Shown: positions 24,791 through 34,485 of the stretch, in pieces
Layout of the letters: each line of letters starts with the position of its first letter
How positions within the stretch are numbered: the first letter of the stretch is position 1
Translations under genes and position numbers: made by a program
Assembly: GCA_003435055.1 (NCBI GenBank)
Contig: QUMM01000002.1
Coordinates: forward strand, 124,001 to 188,000
Length of the DNA stretch: 64,000 bases
Origin: Lachnospiraceae bacterium OF09-6
Lineage (GTDB): Bacteria > Bacillota > Clostridia > Lachnospirales > Lachnospiraceae
Reading direction: 5' to 3'
Notes under the pieces: model-generated
The model's database searches: none
What the model saw: only the letters and a program-made list of their open reading frames with translations
Told to the model about the DNA's origin: nothing

Positions 24791-26275
24791 GTGAAGAGAG
24801 CAAGTGGCATTTTGCTGCCAGTCAGCAGTCTTCCATCACCGTATGGAATAGGAACATTTTCAAAAGAAGCGTATAAATTTGTAGATTTTTTGGCAGCAGC
24901 AGGACAGACCTACTGGCAGATTCTTCCGCTGGGGCCAACCAGCTACGGAGATTCGCCATATCAGTCTTTTTCCACATTTGCCGGGAATCCGTATTTTATT
25001 GACCTGGATGAACTGGTGAAGGAAAAGGTACTGACAAAGGCAGAATGTAAGGCTGCGGACTGCACCCATCATCCGAATTATGTGGAATATGGAGAACTAT
25101 ACGAGAAGCGGTTTGATTTGCTGAAAAAAGCCTATAAACGCAGTCATATTTCTGAAGATCCGGAATTTGGTAAATTTGTGGAGGCAAACAGAGAGTGGCT
25201 GAAAGATTATGCGCTGTTTATGACAGTAAAAAAATGTTTTCACGGCGCATCCTGGCTGGAGTGGACAGATGATATCCGCCTGAGATGGGGATATTCGGTT
25301 GACTATTATTACAGCCAGTATCCGGAAGAGATTGAATTCTATGAATACCTTCAGTATAAATTCAGTCAGCAGTGGAAAAAGCTGAAGATCTATGCCAATG
25401 AAAAAGGAATTCAGATCATCGGTGATATTCCGATTTATGTGGCGATGGACAGTGCAGATGCCTGGGCACATCCAGATTTGTTTCAGATGGATGAACAGCG
25501 CAAACCAAAGGGTGTCGCCGGATGCCCACCGGATGCTTTCTCTGATGACGGACAGCTCTGGGGCAATCCACTGTACAGATGGGAATATCATCGCCATCAG
25601 AATTACGACTGGTGGGTCAGCCGTATGAAGCACTGTTATGAACTTTATGACGTGGTACGAATCGATCATTTCCGAGGTTTTGATGAATATTATTCTATTC
25701 CATATGGGGATAAGACAGCTGTGAATGGCCACTGGGAGAAAGGACCTGGTATAGAGTTGTTCCGGACTCTGGAGCAGCGTCTCGGACATAAAGAAGTCAT
25801 TGCAGAAGACCTCGGCATGATGACTGATACAGTACGCCAGCTGGTAAAAGACAGTGGTTATCCAAATATGAAGGTATTGGGATTTGCCTTTGATCCGACA
25901 GGGACCAGCGAGCATCTTCCTCACAATTACGAGAAGAACTGCGTCTGCTATACCGGAACACATGACAATGAAACATTGATGCAGATGTATGACGGAATGG
26001 ATAAAAAGACTCTGGCTTTTACTACAGATTATCTGAATAATGCCCATTCTACCAGAGATGAGATTAAATGGGACTTTATTCGTCTTGCCATGCTTTCTGT
26101 TGCAGATACCTGCATTGTGCCAATGCAGGACTATCTGGGGCTTGGACAGGAAGCAAGAATGAATTTTCCATCCACCACAGGAAATAACTGGAAGTGGAGA
26201 GTGGGAAAAGAAGACCTGACAAAGCAACTGGCAAAAGAGATTCTGCATCTGACGAAATTAAGTTGCAGACTGTAA
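24791..26275 (+). CDS. malQ: 4-alpha-glucanotransferase (amylomaltase, GH77)
   Basis: Transfers maltosyl units between alpha-1,4-glucans. 494 residues: RASGILLPVSSLPSPYGIGT, IIGDIPIYVAMDSADAW, the nucleophile region VRIDHFRGFDEYYSIP, the acid/base region EDLGMMTD and TGTHDNETL, and the closing NFPSTTGNNWKWR. The GTG at 24791 gives the standard family N-terminus after GAGGAAAA; the upstream TTG frame would start inside the repeat. A terminator follows. Confidence 0.92.
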   Translation: MKRASGILLPVSSLPSPYGIGTFSKEAYKFVDFLAAAGQTYWQILPLGPTSYGDSPYQSFSTFAGNPYFIDLDELVKEKVLTKAECKAADCTHHPNYVEYGELYEKRFDLLKKAYKRSHISEDPEFGKFVEANREWLKDYALFMTVKKCFHGASWLEWTDDIRLRWGYSVDYYYSQYPEEIEFYEYLQYKFSQQWKKLKIYANEKGIQIIGDIPIYVAMDSADAWAHPDLFQMDEQRKPKGVAGCPPDAFSDDGQLWGNPLYRWEYHRHQNYDWWVSRMKHCYELYDVVRIDHFRGFDEYYSIPYGDKTAVNGHWEKGPGIELFRTLEQRLGHKEVIAEDLGMMTDTVRQLVKDSGYPNMKVLGFAFDPTGTSEHLPHNYEKNCVCYTGTHDNETLMQMYDGMDKKTLAFTTDYLNNAHSTRDEIKWDFIRLAMLSVADTCIVPMQDYLGLGQEARMNFPSTTGNNWKWRVGKEDLTKQLAKEILHLTKLSCRL

Positions 26276-26285
26276 GAGAATAAGA

Positions 26286-26335
26286 GAGTGAGAGGGCATG
26301 TGAAAGAGTTTGCACTTCCCACTCTCACTATTTTG
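26286..26335 (+). terminator. Terminator after malQ
   Basis: AGTGAGAGGG pairs with the CCC-ACTCTCACT arm, followed by ATTTTG. Confidence 0.65.
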
Positions 26336-26379
26336 TCAGAAATTTATATGCACACATGGAACAAAGGAGCCAGCGTGAC

Positions 26380-27270
26380 ATGAAAGATATTATTAACATC
26401 AAAAAATTAATACACGATTATCAGAAGTATAATGAAGATGGAAAGGTGGAATCCACCTACCGGGCAGTGGATGAAGTAAGCCTGGACGTACAGCCGGGAC
26501 AGTTTATCGCCATTCTGGGACATAATGGATCTGGAAAATCGACTTTGGCGAAACATCTGAATGCCATTTTACTTCCAACAGAAGGTACTGTTTACGTAGA
26601 TGGAAAAGATACCAGAGATGAAGAGAAGATCAAAGAGATCCGGCAGACAGCTGGTATGGTTTTTCAGAATCCGGATAACCAGATCATCGGAACTGTAGTA
26701 GATGAAGATGTGGCATTCGGACCGGAAAATATGGGAGTTCCATCAGAAGAGATTGAAAAAAGAGTAGAAGAAGGCCTGAAAACGGTAGAGATGTGGGAGT
26801 ACCGTTCCCATTCTCCAAACAAATTGTCCGGCGGACAGAAGCAGCGTGTAGCCATTGCAGGAGTCGTAGCCATGCATCCGAAGTGCATCGTGCTGGATGA
26901 ACCGACGGCCATGCTGGATCCGGTAGGGCGAAAAGAAGTAATTCAGGCAGCCTGGAAGCTGAATAAAGAAGAACATGTGACGATTATTCTGATCACTCAT
27001 TATATGGAAGAAGTGACTTCTGCGGATCAGGTCATTGTCATGGATCAGGGAAAGGTTCTGATGCAGGGAACGCCAAAAGAGGTCTTTTCCAGAGTAGAAG
27101 AATTAAAAGAACATCGTCTGGATGTACCACAGGTGACCATGCTGGCTCATGAACTGCGAAAGAGCGGCCTGAATATTCCAGAAGGAATACTGACCCGTGG
27201 AGAATTGATCGAGGAACTGGTAAAACTCAAAACGACAGCTGATGCAGAAGGAGGTGCCATATGTCCATAA
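26380..27270 (+). CDS. ecfA1: Energy-coupling factor transporter ATPase A1
   Basis: One of two ATPases of the shared ECF module that powers vitamin and metal S-components. 296 residues from ATG 26380 (AAAGGAG ten bases upstream): Walker [11 protein letters not shown]-loop [20 protein letters not shown], signature [17 protein letters not shown], Walker [14 protein letters not shown] and H-loop THYMEEV. An earlier in-frame ATG at 26356 overlaps the ribosome site. It overlaps ecfA2 by 10 bases. Confidence 0.93.
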   Translation: MKDIINIKKLIHDYQKYNEDGKVESTYRAVDEVSLDVQPGQFIAILGHNGSGKSTLAKHLNAILLPTEGTVYVDGKDTRDEEKIKEIRQTAGMVFQNPDNQIIGTVVDEDVAFGPENMGVPSEEIEKRVEEGLKTVEMWEYRSHSPNKLSGGQKQRVAIAGVVAMHPKCIVLDEPTAMLDPVGRKEVIQAAWKLNKEEHVTIILITHYMEEVTSADQVIVMDQGKVLMQGTPKEVFSRVEELKEHRLDVPQVTMLAHELRKSGLNIPEGILTRGELIEELVKLKTTADAEGGAICP

Positions 27271-28142
27271 AGCTGGAACACGTGAACTATATCTATGGAG
27301 AGGGAACCGCCTACGAGAAGCATGCATTAAAGAATATCAATCTGGAGATTCCGGATGGTCAGTTCTTGGGAATCATCGGACATACCGGTTCTGGAAAATC
27401 TACCCTGATTCAGCATCTGAATGGACTGATTAAGGCGACCAGTGGTGTGATATATTATAGTGGAGAGAACATTTATGCAGAAGGATATTCGATGAAGGAA
27501 CTGCGCAGCCATGTAGGGTTGGTGTTCCAGTATCCGGAATATCAGCTGTTTGAAGCAGATGTATTATCAGATGTCTGCTTTGGCCCGAAAAATCTGGGCC
27601 TGTCGGAGGAAGAAGTTAAGATGCGCAGTCTGGAAGCATTGCATCAGGTGGGCTTAAAGGAAAAATATTATGACAAGTCTCCTTTTGATTTATCTGGAGG
27701 ACAGAAACGCCGGGTAGCGATCGCCGGCATTCTGGCAATGCACCCGGAAGTGTTGATTCTGGATGAACCGACTGCAGGACTGGATCCGAAAGGCCGTGAT
27801 GATATCCTGGATCAGATCGCAAAACTGCATAAAGAACAGGGCATCACCGTCATTTTGGTTTCTCACAGCATGGAGGATGTGGCAAAATACGTAGATCGTA
27901 TTATTGTCATGGATCATGGCTGTATGAAATTTGACGGAGAGCCGAAAAAAGTATTTGAACATTATAAAGAGCTTGAGAGCATAGGTTTGTCTGCGCCGCA
28001 GGTAACCTATGTGATGCAGGATTTAAAAGAAAAAGGATTTGACGTGGACGTGCATGCAATTACTGTAGAAGAGGCAAAACAGTCCATTTTACAAGCGTTT
28101 GGTATGAAAGTTAAGAAGAACGGATCGGAGGAAAACGTATGA
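27261..28142 (+). CDS. ecfA2: Energy-coupling factor transporter ATPase A2
   Basis: 293 residues. Walker [11 protein letters not shown]-loop [20 protein letters not shown], signature [17 protein letters not shown], Walker [14 protein letters not shown] and H-loop [17 protein letters not shown] precedes the ATG within ecfA1. Forms a heterodimer with EcfA1 on EcfT. Confidence 0.93.
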   Translation: MSIKLEHVNYIYGEGTAYEKHALKNINLEIPDGQFLGIIGHTGSGKSTLIQHLNGLIKATSGVIYYSGENIYAEGYSMKELRSHVGLVFQYPEYQLFEADVLSDVCFGPKNLGLSEEEVKMRSLEALHQVGLKEKYYDKSPFDLSGGQKRRVAIAGILAMHPEVLILDEPTAGLDPKGRDDILDQIAKLHKEQGITVILVSHSMEDVAKYVDRIIVMDHGCMKFDGEPKKVFEHYKELESIGLSAPQVTYVMQDLKEKGFDVDVHAITVEEAKQSILQAFGMKVKKNGSEENV

Positions 28143-28945
28143 TTAGAGATATTACCATTGGACAGTATTATCCCACCGATTCGGTGATACATCGTCTGGA
28201 TCCGAGAACCAAGCTGGTGTGGACACTGGTGTACATTTTTTCCCTGTTTTTGTTTCGTTCTTTTGCATCCTATGTTGTGGCAACGGTGTTGCTTGTTACT
28301 GTGATTAAAATATCCAAAGTACCATTCAAGTTTATGGTAAAAGGAATGAAAGCAGTGGTGATATTGCTGCTGATCACAGTGGTATTTAATCTGTTTCTGA
28401 TACCGGGAACCACGCTGGTACAGATCTGGAAATTGCGTATTACTTATGAAGGATTAAATACGGCAGTCTTTATGGCATTGCGTCTGACCTATCTGATCAT
28501 TGGTTCCTCTGTGATGACACTGACCACTACACCAAATCAGCTGACAGATGGAATGGAAAAAGGACTTGCACCATTGAATAAGATTCATGTACCGGTACAC
28601 GATGTGGCTATGATGATGTCCATTGCACTGAGATTCATTCCGATTCTGCTGGAAGAGACAGATAAGATCATGAAGGCACAGATGGCAAGAGGAGCGGATT
28701 TTGAATCCGGCAATCTGATTACCAAGGCAAAGAATATGATACCACTTCTGGTACCACTGTTTATCTCTGCTTTTCGCCGGGCGAATGATCTGGCTATGGC
28801 CATGGAAGCACGAGGATATTATGGTGGGGAAGGCAGAACGAAAATGCGTCCATTAGTTTACCAGAAAAATGACCGCATTGCTTATGCTATTTTGCCAGTC
28901 TATCTGATTACTATGTTTGCAGCCAGGAAAATAGTAGGGATTTAG
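28139..28945 (+). CDS. ecfT: Energy-coupling factor transporter transmembrane protein T
   Basis: 268 residues, several membrane helices. It opens with DITIGQYYPTDSVIHRLDPRTK and carries the two Ala-Arg-Gly coupling motifs, in KAQMARGADFESGN and AMEARGYYGG, that dock to the ATPases. Overlaps ecfA2 by four bases (ATGA). No S-component gene is in the window, as is usual for the shared group II module. Confidence 0.93.
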   Translation: MIRDITIGQYYPTDSVIHRLDPRTKLVWTLVYIFSLFLFRSFASYVVATVLLVTVIKISKVPFKFMVKGMKAVVILLLITVVFNLFLIPGTTLVQIWKLRITYEGLNTAVFMALRLTYLIIGSSVMTLTTTPNQLTDGMEKGLAPLNKIHVPVHDVAMMMSIALRFIPILLEETDKIMKAQMARGADFESGNLITKAKNMIPLLVPLFISAFRRANDLAMAMEARGYYGGEGRTKMRPLVYQKNDRIAYAILPVYLITMFAARKIVGI

Positions 28946-28948
28946 CAT

Positions 28949-29701
28949 ATGAAGAGAGTAAAATTAACCGTGGCCTATGATGGCACTCATTATCATGGAT
29001 GGCAGATACAGCCAAACGGAGTTACAATAGAAGAAGTATTGAATCAGCATTTATCTGAACTTCTGCGGGAACCGATAAAGATCATCGGAGCAAGCAGAAC
29101 GGATGCAGGGGTGCATGCCAGAGGCAATGTGGCTGTCTTTGATACTAGTGCCAGAATGCCGGCTGAGAAGATTTCCTTTGCATTAAATACCAGACTTCCG
29201 GCAGATATCCGAATTCAGGATTCCAGAGAAGTCCGTCCAGACTTTCATCCGAGATTTTGTGAAACGGTGAAGACTTATGAATATTGCATTTTGAATCGGA
29301 AGTTCCCGGATCCAACCAGACGGCTTTATGAATTGTTTTACTATTATCCGCTGAATCTGGATAAAATGAAACAGGCGGCTGACTTCCTGGTGGGAGAGCA
29401 TGACTTTAAGAGTCTGTGTACTCAGAAGCCAGAAGTGGAGAATACAGTTCGGACGATTTATTCTGTGGACATTACCAAAGAAGATGATCTGATCAGGATC
29501 CGGATCTGTGGAAATGGATTTTTGTACAATATGATCCGGATTATTGTGGGCACTTTGCTTCGTATTGGAAGCGGTTACTACGAGCCGGAATATATGAAAG
29601 AACTGTTGGAATTAAAGGATCGACAGGCAGCCGGAGAGACAGCACCTCCCCAGGGACTGACCCTGGTGGAGATCCGGTATCCGGAGGAAGAGGAGCTATA
29701 G
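28949..29701 (+). CDS. truA: tRNA pseudouridine synthase A
   Basis: Makes pseudouridine at positions 38-40 of tRNA anticodon arms. 250 residues: VAYDGTHYHGWQIQPNGVTI, the catalytic Asp in GASRTDAGVHARGNV, FHPRF, HDFKSLC and NGFLYNMIRIIVGTL. It follows ecfT by three bases, the conserved ecfA1-ecfA2-ecfT-truA order; the flanking ribosomal protein genes often found in this cluster are not here. Its end overlaps the convergent CYTH gene by six bases. Confidence 0.94.
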   Translation: MKRVKLTVAYDGTHYHGWQIQPNGVTIEEVLNQHLSELLREPIKIIGASRTDAGVHARGNVAVFDTSARMPAEKISFALNTRLPADIRIQDSREVRPDFHPRFCETVKTYEYCILNRKFPDPTRRLYELFYYYPLNLDKMKQAADFLVGEHDFKSLCTQKPEVENTVRTIYSVDITKEDDLIRIRICGNGFLYNMIRIIVGTLLRIGSGYYEPEYMKELLELKDRQAAGETAPPQGLTLVEIRYPEEEEL

Positions 29702-30145
29702 AGAAACTTTACTGAGATAGCTGTTATGATAGTGGCCATCCATAGTGACGTCTGTGCCGAACCATGCCGGTGGCACAAATGCATTGGCAGCATCTTCTGA
29801 TGGAAATTCCACCTCGGCCAGACGAAGTGTCTCAAACGATGCGTGGAATACATCCAACTCAATGGTTAATTCATGATCGATGGGAATCAGATATCTCTTT
29901 TTAGAGATTAGATTGCCGTCGATTTTTTCTTTTAAATGTTGATAGGCCTCCTGATTTAAAGGAAGATTATACTCTTCCCGGCACATCAGCCCTTTTCCCT
30001 TATAAGTTAAAATATAGTCATCATCCTGACGGCGGATACGTACCACCGGATCCGTGCAAAGATAGCCTTGTTCAATCAGGTGAAAAGTGTAGGACTCCAG
30101 ATTATCAGGCAGCTTCGGGATTAAAAATTTACGTTCGATTTCCAT
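29696..30145 (-). CDS. CYTH domain protein (triphosphate tunnel metalloenzyme)
   Basis: 149 residues with the ExExK motif as MEIERKFL, then VVRIRRQDDDYILTYKGKG and TIELDVFHASFETLRLAEVEF, the basic and acidic strands of the tunnel. Family members hydrolyse inorganic tripolyphosphate or thiamine triphosphate, or make cAMP; bacterial stand-alone forms most often act as tripolyphosphatases. No partner gene helps to decide. AAAGGAGT precedes the start. Confidence 0.85.
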   Translation of the reverse strand: MEIERKFLIPKLPDNLESYTFHLIEQGYLCTDPVVRIRRQDDDYILTYKGKGLMCREEYNLPLNQEAYQHLKEKIDGNLISKKRYLIPIDHELTIELDVFHASFETLRLAEVEFPSEDAANAFVPPAWFGTDVTMDGHYHNSYLSKVSL

Positions 30146-30264
30146 AAGAGACTCCTTTCAGGCAGGAAATAGATCCCTGACAATGTATTCATTTTGTATT
30201 GTAATGAGAGAAAAAAATTATGTCAAGATTGAGGTAAGTTCACAGAATTTTTAGAAAATAGAAA

Positions 30265-30294
30265 TTGCGTGGGAGGAGTAAAAGTGGGTATAAT
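30265..30294 (+). promoter_or_regulatory. Promoter of the DJ-1 family gene
   Basis: TTGCGT (30265-30270), an 18-base spacer and TATAAT (30289-30294). Transcription from about 30301 argues against a translation start at 30265. Confidence 0.6.
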
Positions 30295-30387
30295 ATAAAT
30301 AATGGAGATAAACAAGAACAAATAAAAACGGCAAAAGAACTGATTTCATTAGTGGAAAATTATGTGGCAAAACTGGAGGAAAATAAA

Positions 30388-30938
30388 ATGAGCAAATTAT
30401 ACATATTTCTGGCAGATGGCTTTGAGGAAATTGAGGGGCTGACGGTTGTAGATGTACTGAGACGGCAGGCGTGGAAGTAACCATGGTCTCTGTTATGGGG
30501 AAAAAGAACATCGTAGGAGCACATCATATTACCCTGGAAGCAGATGCATTGTTTGAAGAATGTGATTTTTCAGACGGTGATATGTTTGTCCTGCCGGGAG
30601 GAATGCCAGGCACACTGCATCTGGGAGAACATCAGTATCTGGCAGAACTTCTGAAGAAAGCAGATCAGGAGAAAAAAGGGATTGCAGCTATCTGCGCAGC
30701 ACCAAGCGTACTGGGAGATCTGGGACTGTTAAGAAGCAGAAAAGCAACCTGTTATCCGGGATTTGAAGAGAGACTGACCGGAGCATCCATATCTACTGAT
30801 CCGGTAGTGACAGATGGACACATTACTACCAGCCGCGGCATGGGAACTGCGATTCCATTTGCGCTGGAACTGGTAACACGCATGTGTGGTAAGGAAGAAT
30901 CTGATACGTTATCGAAAAGCATCATATACAATATCTGA
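30388..30938 (+). CDS. DJ-1/PfpI family protein, frameshifted
   Basis: About 183 residues when repaired. Residues from MSKLYIFLADGFEEIEGLTVVDVLRR are in one frame (stop TAA 30478-30480) and the rest, including the nucleophile-elbow cysteine in GIAAICAAPSVLGDLGLL, is one frame over. One G added at about 30464 gives VLRRAGVEVTMVSVM, the family sequence. ATG 30388 follows GGAGG. Family members act as glyoxalase/deglycase, protease-like or chaperone proteins; the role here is unknown. The 60 bases before the start are open in frame (KTAKELISLVENYVAKLEEN), so a longer N-terminus is possible but unusual. Confidence 0.8.
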
Positions 30939-31010
30939 TAATAGTAGACGCATATAGTGGCAAAATACATTTTTATCACGAAAAAAGTACTAGCCATTTA
31001 CGCCAACTTA

Positions 31011-31019
31011 TGTTATAGT
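31011..31019 (+). promoter_or_regulatory. Extended -10 promoter before tig
   Basis: TGTTATAGT fits an extended -10 box. A leader of about 105 bases with a CAGGCG/CGCCTG hairpin follows before the AAGGAGG of tig. Confidence 0.45.
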
Positions 31020-31132
31020 ACTAAAATGAGTGTAAGCATGGGAAAGTGCGCATTTTTACGGGGGTACCGCCAGCAGGCGATATGTCCGCCTGGAAAGACA
31101 AGAAGTAAGATATCAAGGAGGAACTATCTAAA

Positions 31133-32457
31133 ATGAGTTTAAAGGTAGAAAATTTAGAGCACAATATGGCAAAACTGACTATCGAAGTCAGCGCAGAAGA
31201 GTTTGAAGAAGCAATCAAACATGCATATGTAAAAAATAAAAACAAGATTAACATCCATGGATCCGTAAAGGAAAAGCTCCACAGGCTATGATTGAAAAGA
31301 TGTATGGCGCAGGTATTTTCTATGAAGATGCAGCAAACGAGCTGATCCCGAAGGCATATGATGCAGAGATCGAGAATTGTGATCTGGATCTGGTTTCCCA
31401 GCCAAAGATCGATGTAGTTCAGATCGAAAAGGGCAAACCATTCATCTTCACAGCAGAAGTAGCTGTAAAACCGGAAGTTACCCTTGGTGCATACGAAGGA
31501 GTAGAAGTTCCAAAGACAGAGATCAATGTCACAGATGAAGAAGTAGATGCAGAAGTTGACAAAGAAAGAGAAAAGAACTCCAGAACCACCACCGTAGAAG
31601 ACAGAGGTGTGGAAAATGGAGATATGATCAAGCTTGACTTTGACGGCTCTGTAGACGGTGTCGCATTTGATGGCGGAAAAGCTGAGAACTATGACCTGAC
31701 AGTCGGATCAGGAAGCTTCATCCCAGGATTTGAGGAACAGCTGGTAGGTGTAAAAGCCGGAGAAGAAAAAGAAGTAAAGGTTACTTTCCCAGAAGATTAC
31801 CATGCAAAAGATCTGGCTGGAAAAGAAGCAGTCTTCAAATGCAAAGTAAATGAAATCAAAGTAAAAGAACTGCCAGAAGCAAATGATGAATTTGCGCAGG
31901 ATGTATCAGAATTCGATACACTTGCTGAATATAAGGAAGATCTGAAGAAGAAACTGACAGAACGTAAAGAAGCAGCAGCTAAGAATGCAAAAGAAGCAGC
32001 CGCAGTAGAAGCAGCAGTTGCGAACGCTGAGATGGATATCCCAGATGCTATGGTAGACGGACAGGTAAGACAGATGGCTAATGACTTCGCAAGAAGAATC
32101 CAGTCTCAGGGTCTTACAGTAGATCAGTACTTCCAGTTTACCGGTATGACAGCAGAGAAGCTGATGGATCAGATGAAACCAGAAGCTCTGAAGCGCATCA
32201 AGAACAGCCTGGTTCTGGAAGCAATCGCAGCAAAAGAGAACTTCGAGATCGCAGAAGAGAAGATCGAAGAAGAACTGAAGAAGATGTCTGAAGCATACAA
32301 GATGGAAGTAGATAAGATCAAAGAAGCTCTTGGTGAGAGCGGACTGGATCAGATGAAGGCAGAACTGAAGATTCAGGCTGCTGTAGACTTCATCAGAGAC
32401 AAAGCAACAGAAGTAGAAAAGAAAGCAGAAGAAGCTGAAGAGAAGAAAGAAGACTAA
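31133..32457 (+). CDS. tig: Trigger factor (ribosome-associated chaperone), frameshifted
   Basis: Binds nascent chains at the ribosome exit. About 441 residues when repaired. ATG 31133 follows CAAGGAGG and gives MSLKVENLEHNMAKLTIEVS. The frame breaks at 31253-31264, exactly in the ribosome-docking motif (family GFRKGKAP): the sequence there reads CATGGATCCGTAAAGG, and one added C gives PWIRKGKAPQAM instead of PGFRKGKAP. The remainder, with the FKBP-type domain (VTVEDRGVENGDMIKLDFDG) and the long Lys/Glu-rich C-terminal arms, is intact to 32457. More than one base may be wrong at the lesion. Confidence 0.9.
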
Positions 32458-32505
32458 TCAGCGAATCTGTACAGACAGCAGGCCGGTAAGGCAGGAGGTG
32501 TTATC

Positions 32506-33086
32506 ATGAGTTTTGTACCTTATGTCATTGAACAGACAAGCAGAGGGGAAAGATCCTATGATATTTACTCCAGATTATTAAAAGACAGAATCATCTTTTT
32601 GGGTGAAGAAGTAAACGATGTAAGTGCCAACCTGATTGTTGCACAGCTGCTTTTCCTGGAAGCAGAAGATCCGGGAAAAGATATTCAGCTGTATATCAAC
32701 AGTCCGGGAGGATCCGTAAGTGCAGGATGGGCAATTTATGATACTATGCAGTATATCAAGTGTGATGTATCTACCATCTGCATTGGTATGGCAGCCAGCA
32801 TGGGAGCTTTCCTTCTGCCGGCGGTACCAAGGGAAAAAGAATTGCATTACCGAATGCACAGATTATGATTCATCAGCCGTCAGGTGGTGCAAGAGGTCAG
32901 GCTACGGAGATTAAGATCGTAGCAGAAGAGATCCTGAAAACCAAAAAGAAATTGAATGAATATCTGGCAGCAAATACAGGACAGCCGGTAGAAGTAATCG
33001 AGCGTGATACAGAACGTGACAATTACATGACGGCAGAAGAAGCAAAAGCATATGGTCTGATTGATATGGTGATATCAAACAGATAA
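32506..33086 (+). CDS. clpP: ATP-dependent Clp protease proteolytic subunit, frameshifted
   Basis: The serine protease core used by ClpX. About 193 residues when repaired. Ser is in [13 protein letters not shown], His in [14 protein letters not shown] and Asp in [10 protein letters not shown]. The first frame ends at 32868; the second covers the rest. One G added at 32817 turns the local reading into [20 protein letters not shown], the family sequence. Normal genomic partner clpX follows 92 bases on, tig precedes by 48. The break almost certainly reflects a missing base. Confidence 0.92.
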
Positions 33087-33178
33087 GAGGAAAATGACGG
33101 CGGAGTGTTAGGAACTGTGCCGTCATTTCCATAAACAGAATAAAAGGTTATTTGTAACAAACAAAGAGGAGAACAGGA

Positions 33179-34477
33179 ATGGCCGGAAGAATCGGAGAGC
33201 AGAAGATTCGCTGCTCATTTTGCAACAAAAGTGAAGATCAGGTACGTAAGTTAATCGCCGGACCGAATGACGTGTATATTTGTGATGACTGTATTGAGAT
33301 CTGCAGTGAAATTATTGAAGAAGAACTGGCAGACGATTATGGAGATCACGTAGAACAGGAAATCAATCTGCTGAAGCCGGAAGAGATCAAGAGCGTGCTG
33401 GATGACTATGTCATCGGACAGGACAACGCAAAGAAAGCCCTGGCAGTAGCAGTTTACAATCATTATAAAAGAATTATGGCTGGAAAGGATCTGGGAGTCG
33501 AGCTTCAGAAGAGTAATATCCTGATGCTGGGACCAACCGGAAGTGGAAAAACCTATCTGGCTCAGACACTGGCCAGACTTCTGAATGTACCATTTGCCAT
33601 TGCAGATGCGACTACTCTGACAGAAGCAGGTTACGTAGGAGAAGATGTGGAAAATATACTGCTGAAGCTGATTCAGGCAGCAGATTATGATATTGAACGG
33701 GCTCAGACCGGCATTATTTATATTGATGAGATCGATAAGATTACAAGAAAGTCTGAGAACGCTTCTATTACCAGAGATGTATCAGGAGAAGGAGTACAGC
33801 AGGCTTTGTTAAAGATTCTGGAAGGAACGGTTGCCAGCGTTCCGCCACAGGGAGGAAGAAAGCATCCGCAGCAGGAACTGATCCAGATCGATACCACCAA
33901 CATTTTGTTTATCTGTGGTGGTGCATTTGAAGGGCTGGATAAGATTATCGAGACCAGAATGGATACCAAGACTATGGGATTCAACCGTACACTGGATGAC
34001 AAGGCAGAAAAGAATGTGGGTGAAGTATTAAAAGAAGTCGTTCCTCAGGATTTTGTGAAGTTTGGAATGATTCCGGAATTCATGGGACGTGTACCGGTAG
34101 TGGTTTCCCTGGATGCACTGGATGAGGATACCCTGGTACGTATTTTGAAAGAGCCGAAGAATTCCATTATCAAACAGTATAAGAAACTGTTTGAACTGGA
34201 CGGAGTGCAGCTGGACTTCAAGGAAGATGCGGTGAAAGAAATTGCCCATCAGTCTATGGAACGTAAGACCGGAGCCAGAGGTTTGAGATCTGTTATGGAA
34301 AAAACCATGCAGGATCTGATGTATACCATTCCATCAGATGAGACGATTACGGAATGTACCATCACAAAAGAACTGGTGGACGGAACAGGGGAAGCCCAGT
34401 TAATTCACAGTGAAGAAAGACTGATTCCGGTAAGAAATACCAAGAAAAAGATTGTTCAGACACCGGAATCTGCATAG
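33179..34477 (+). CDS. clpX: ATP-dependent Clp protease ATP-binding subunit ClpX
   Basis: AAA+ unfoldase that feeds ClpP. 432 residues: N-terminal zinc-binding domain ([20 protein letters not shown] then CDDC), Walker A GPTGSGKT, Walker [11 protein letters not shown], pore-loop region [14 protein letters not shown], the MGF-type loop and the sensor [20 protein letters not shown] precedes the ATG. The ClpP-docking loop should lie near [12 protein letters not shown]. Confidence 0.95.
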   Translation: MAGRIGEQKIRCSFCNKSEDQVRKLIAGPNDVYICDDCIEICSEIIEEELADDYGDHVEQEINLLKPEEIKSVLDDYVIGQDNAKKALAVAVYNHYKRIMAGKDLGVELQKSNILMLGPTGSGKTYLAQTLARLLNVPFAIADATTLTEAGYVGEDVENILLKLIQAADYDIERAQTGIIYIDEIDKITRKSENASITRDVSGEGVQQALLKILEGTVASVPPQGGRKHPQQELIQIDTTNILFICGGAFEGLDKIIETRMDTKTMGFNRTLDDKAEKNVGEVLKEVVPQDFVKFGMIPEFMGRVPVVVSLDALDEDTLVRILKEPKNSIIKQYKKLFELDGVQLDFKEDAVKEIAHQSMERKTGARGLRSVMEKTMQDLMYTIPSDETITECTITKELVDGTGEAQLIHSEERLIPVRNTKKKIVQTPESA

Positions 34478-34485
34478 GTGTAAAT

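Noticed and set aside
25097-26248. 383-residue minus-strand frame
   Set aside because: It is the complement of malQ, with Cys/His/Ile-rich non-protein-like composition and no ribosome site.
32806-32872. Programmed frameshift in clpP or the other split genes
   Set aside because: No slippery heptamer or stimulatory structure is shared and the shift is always a single missing G or C, which fits sequence error better.
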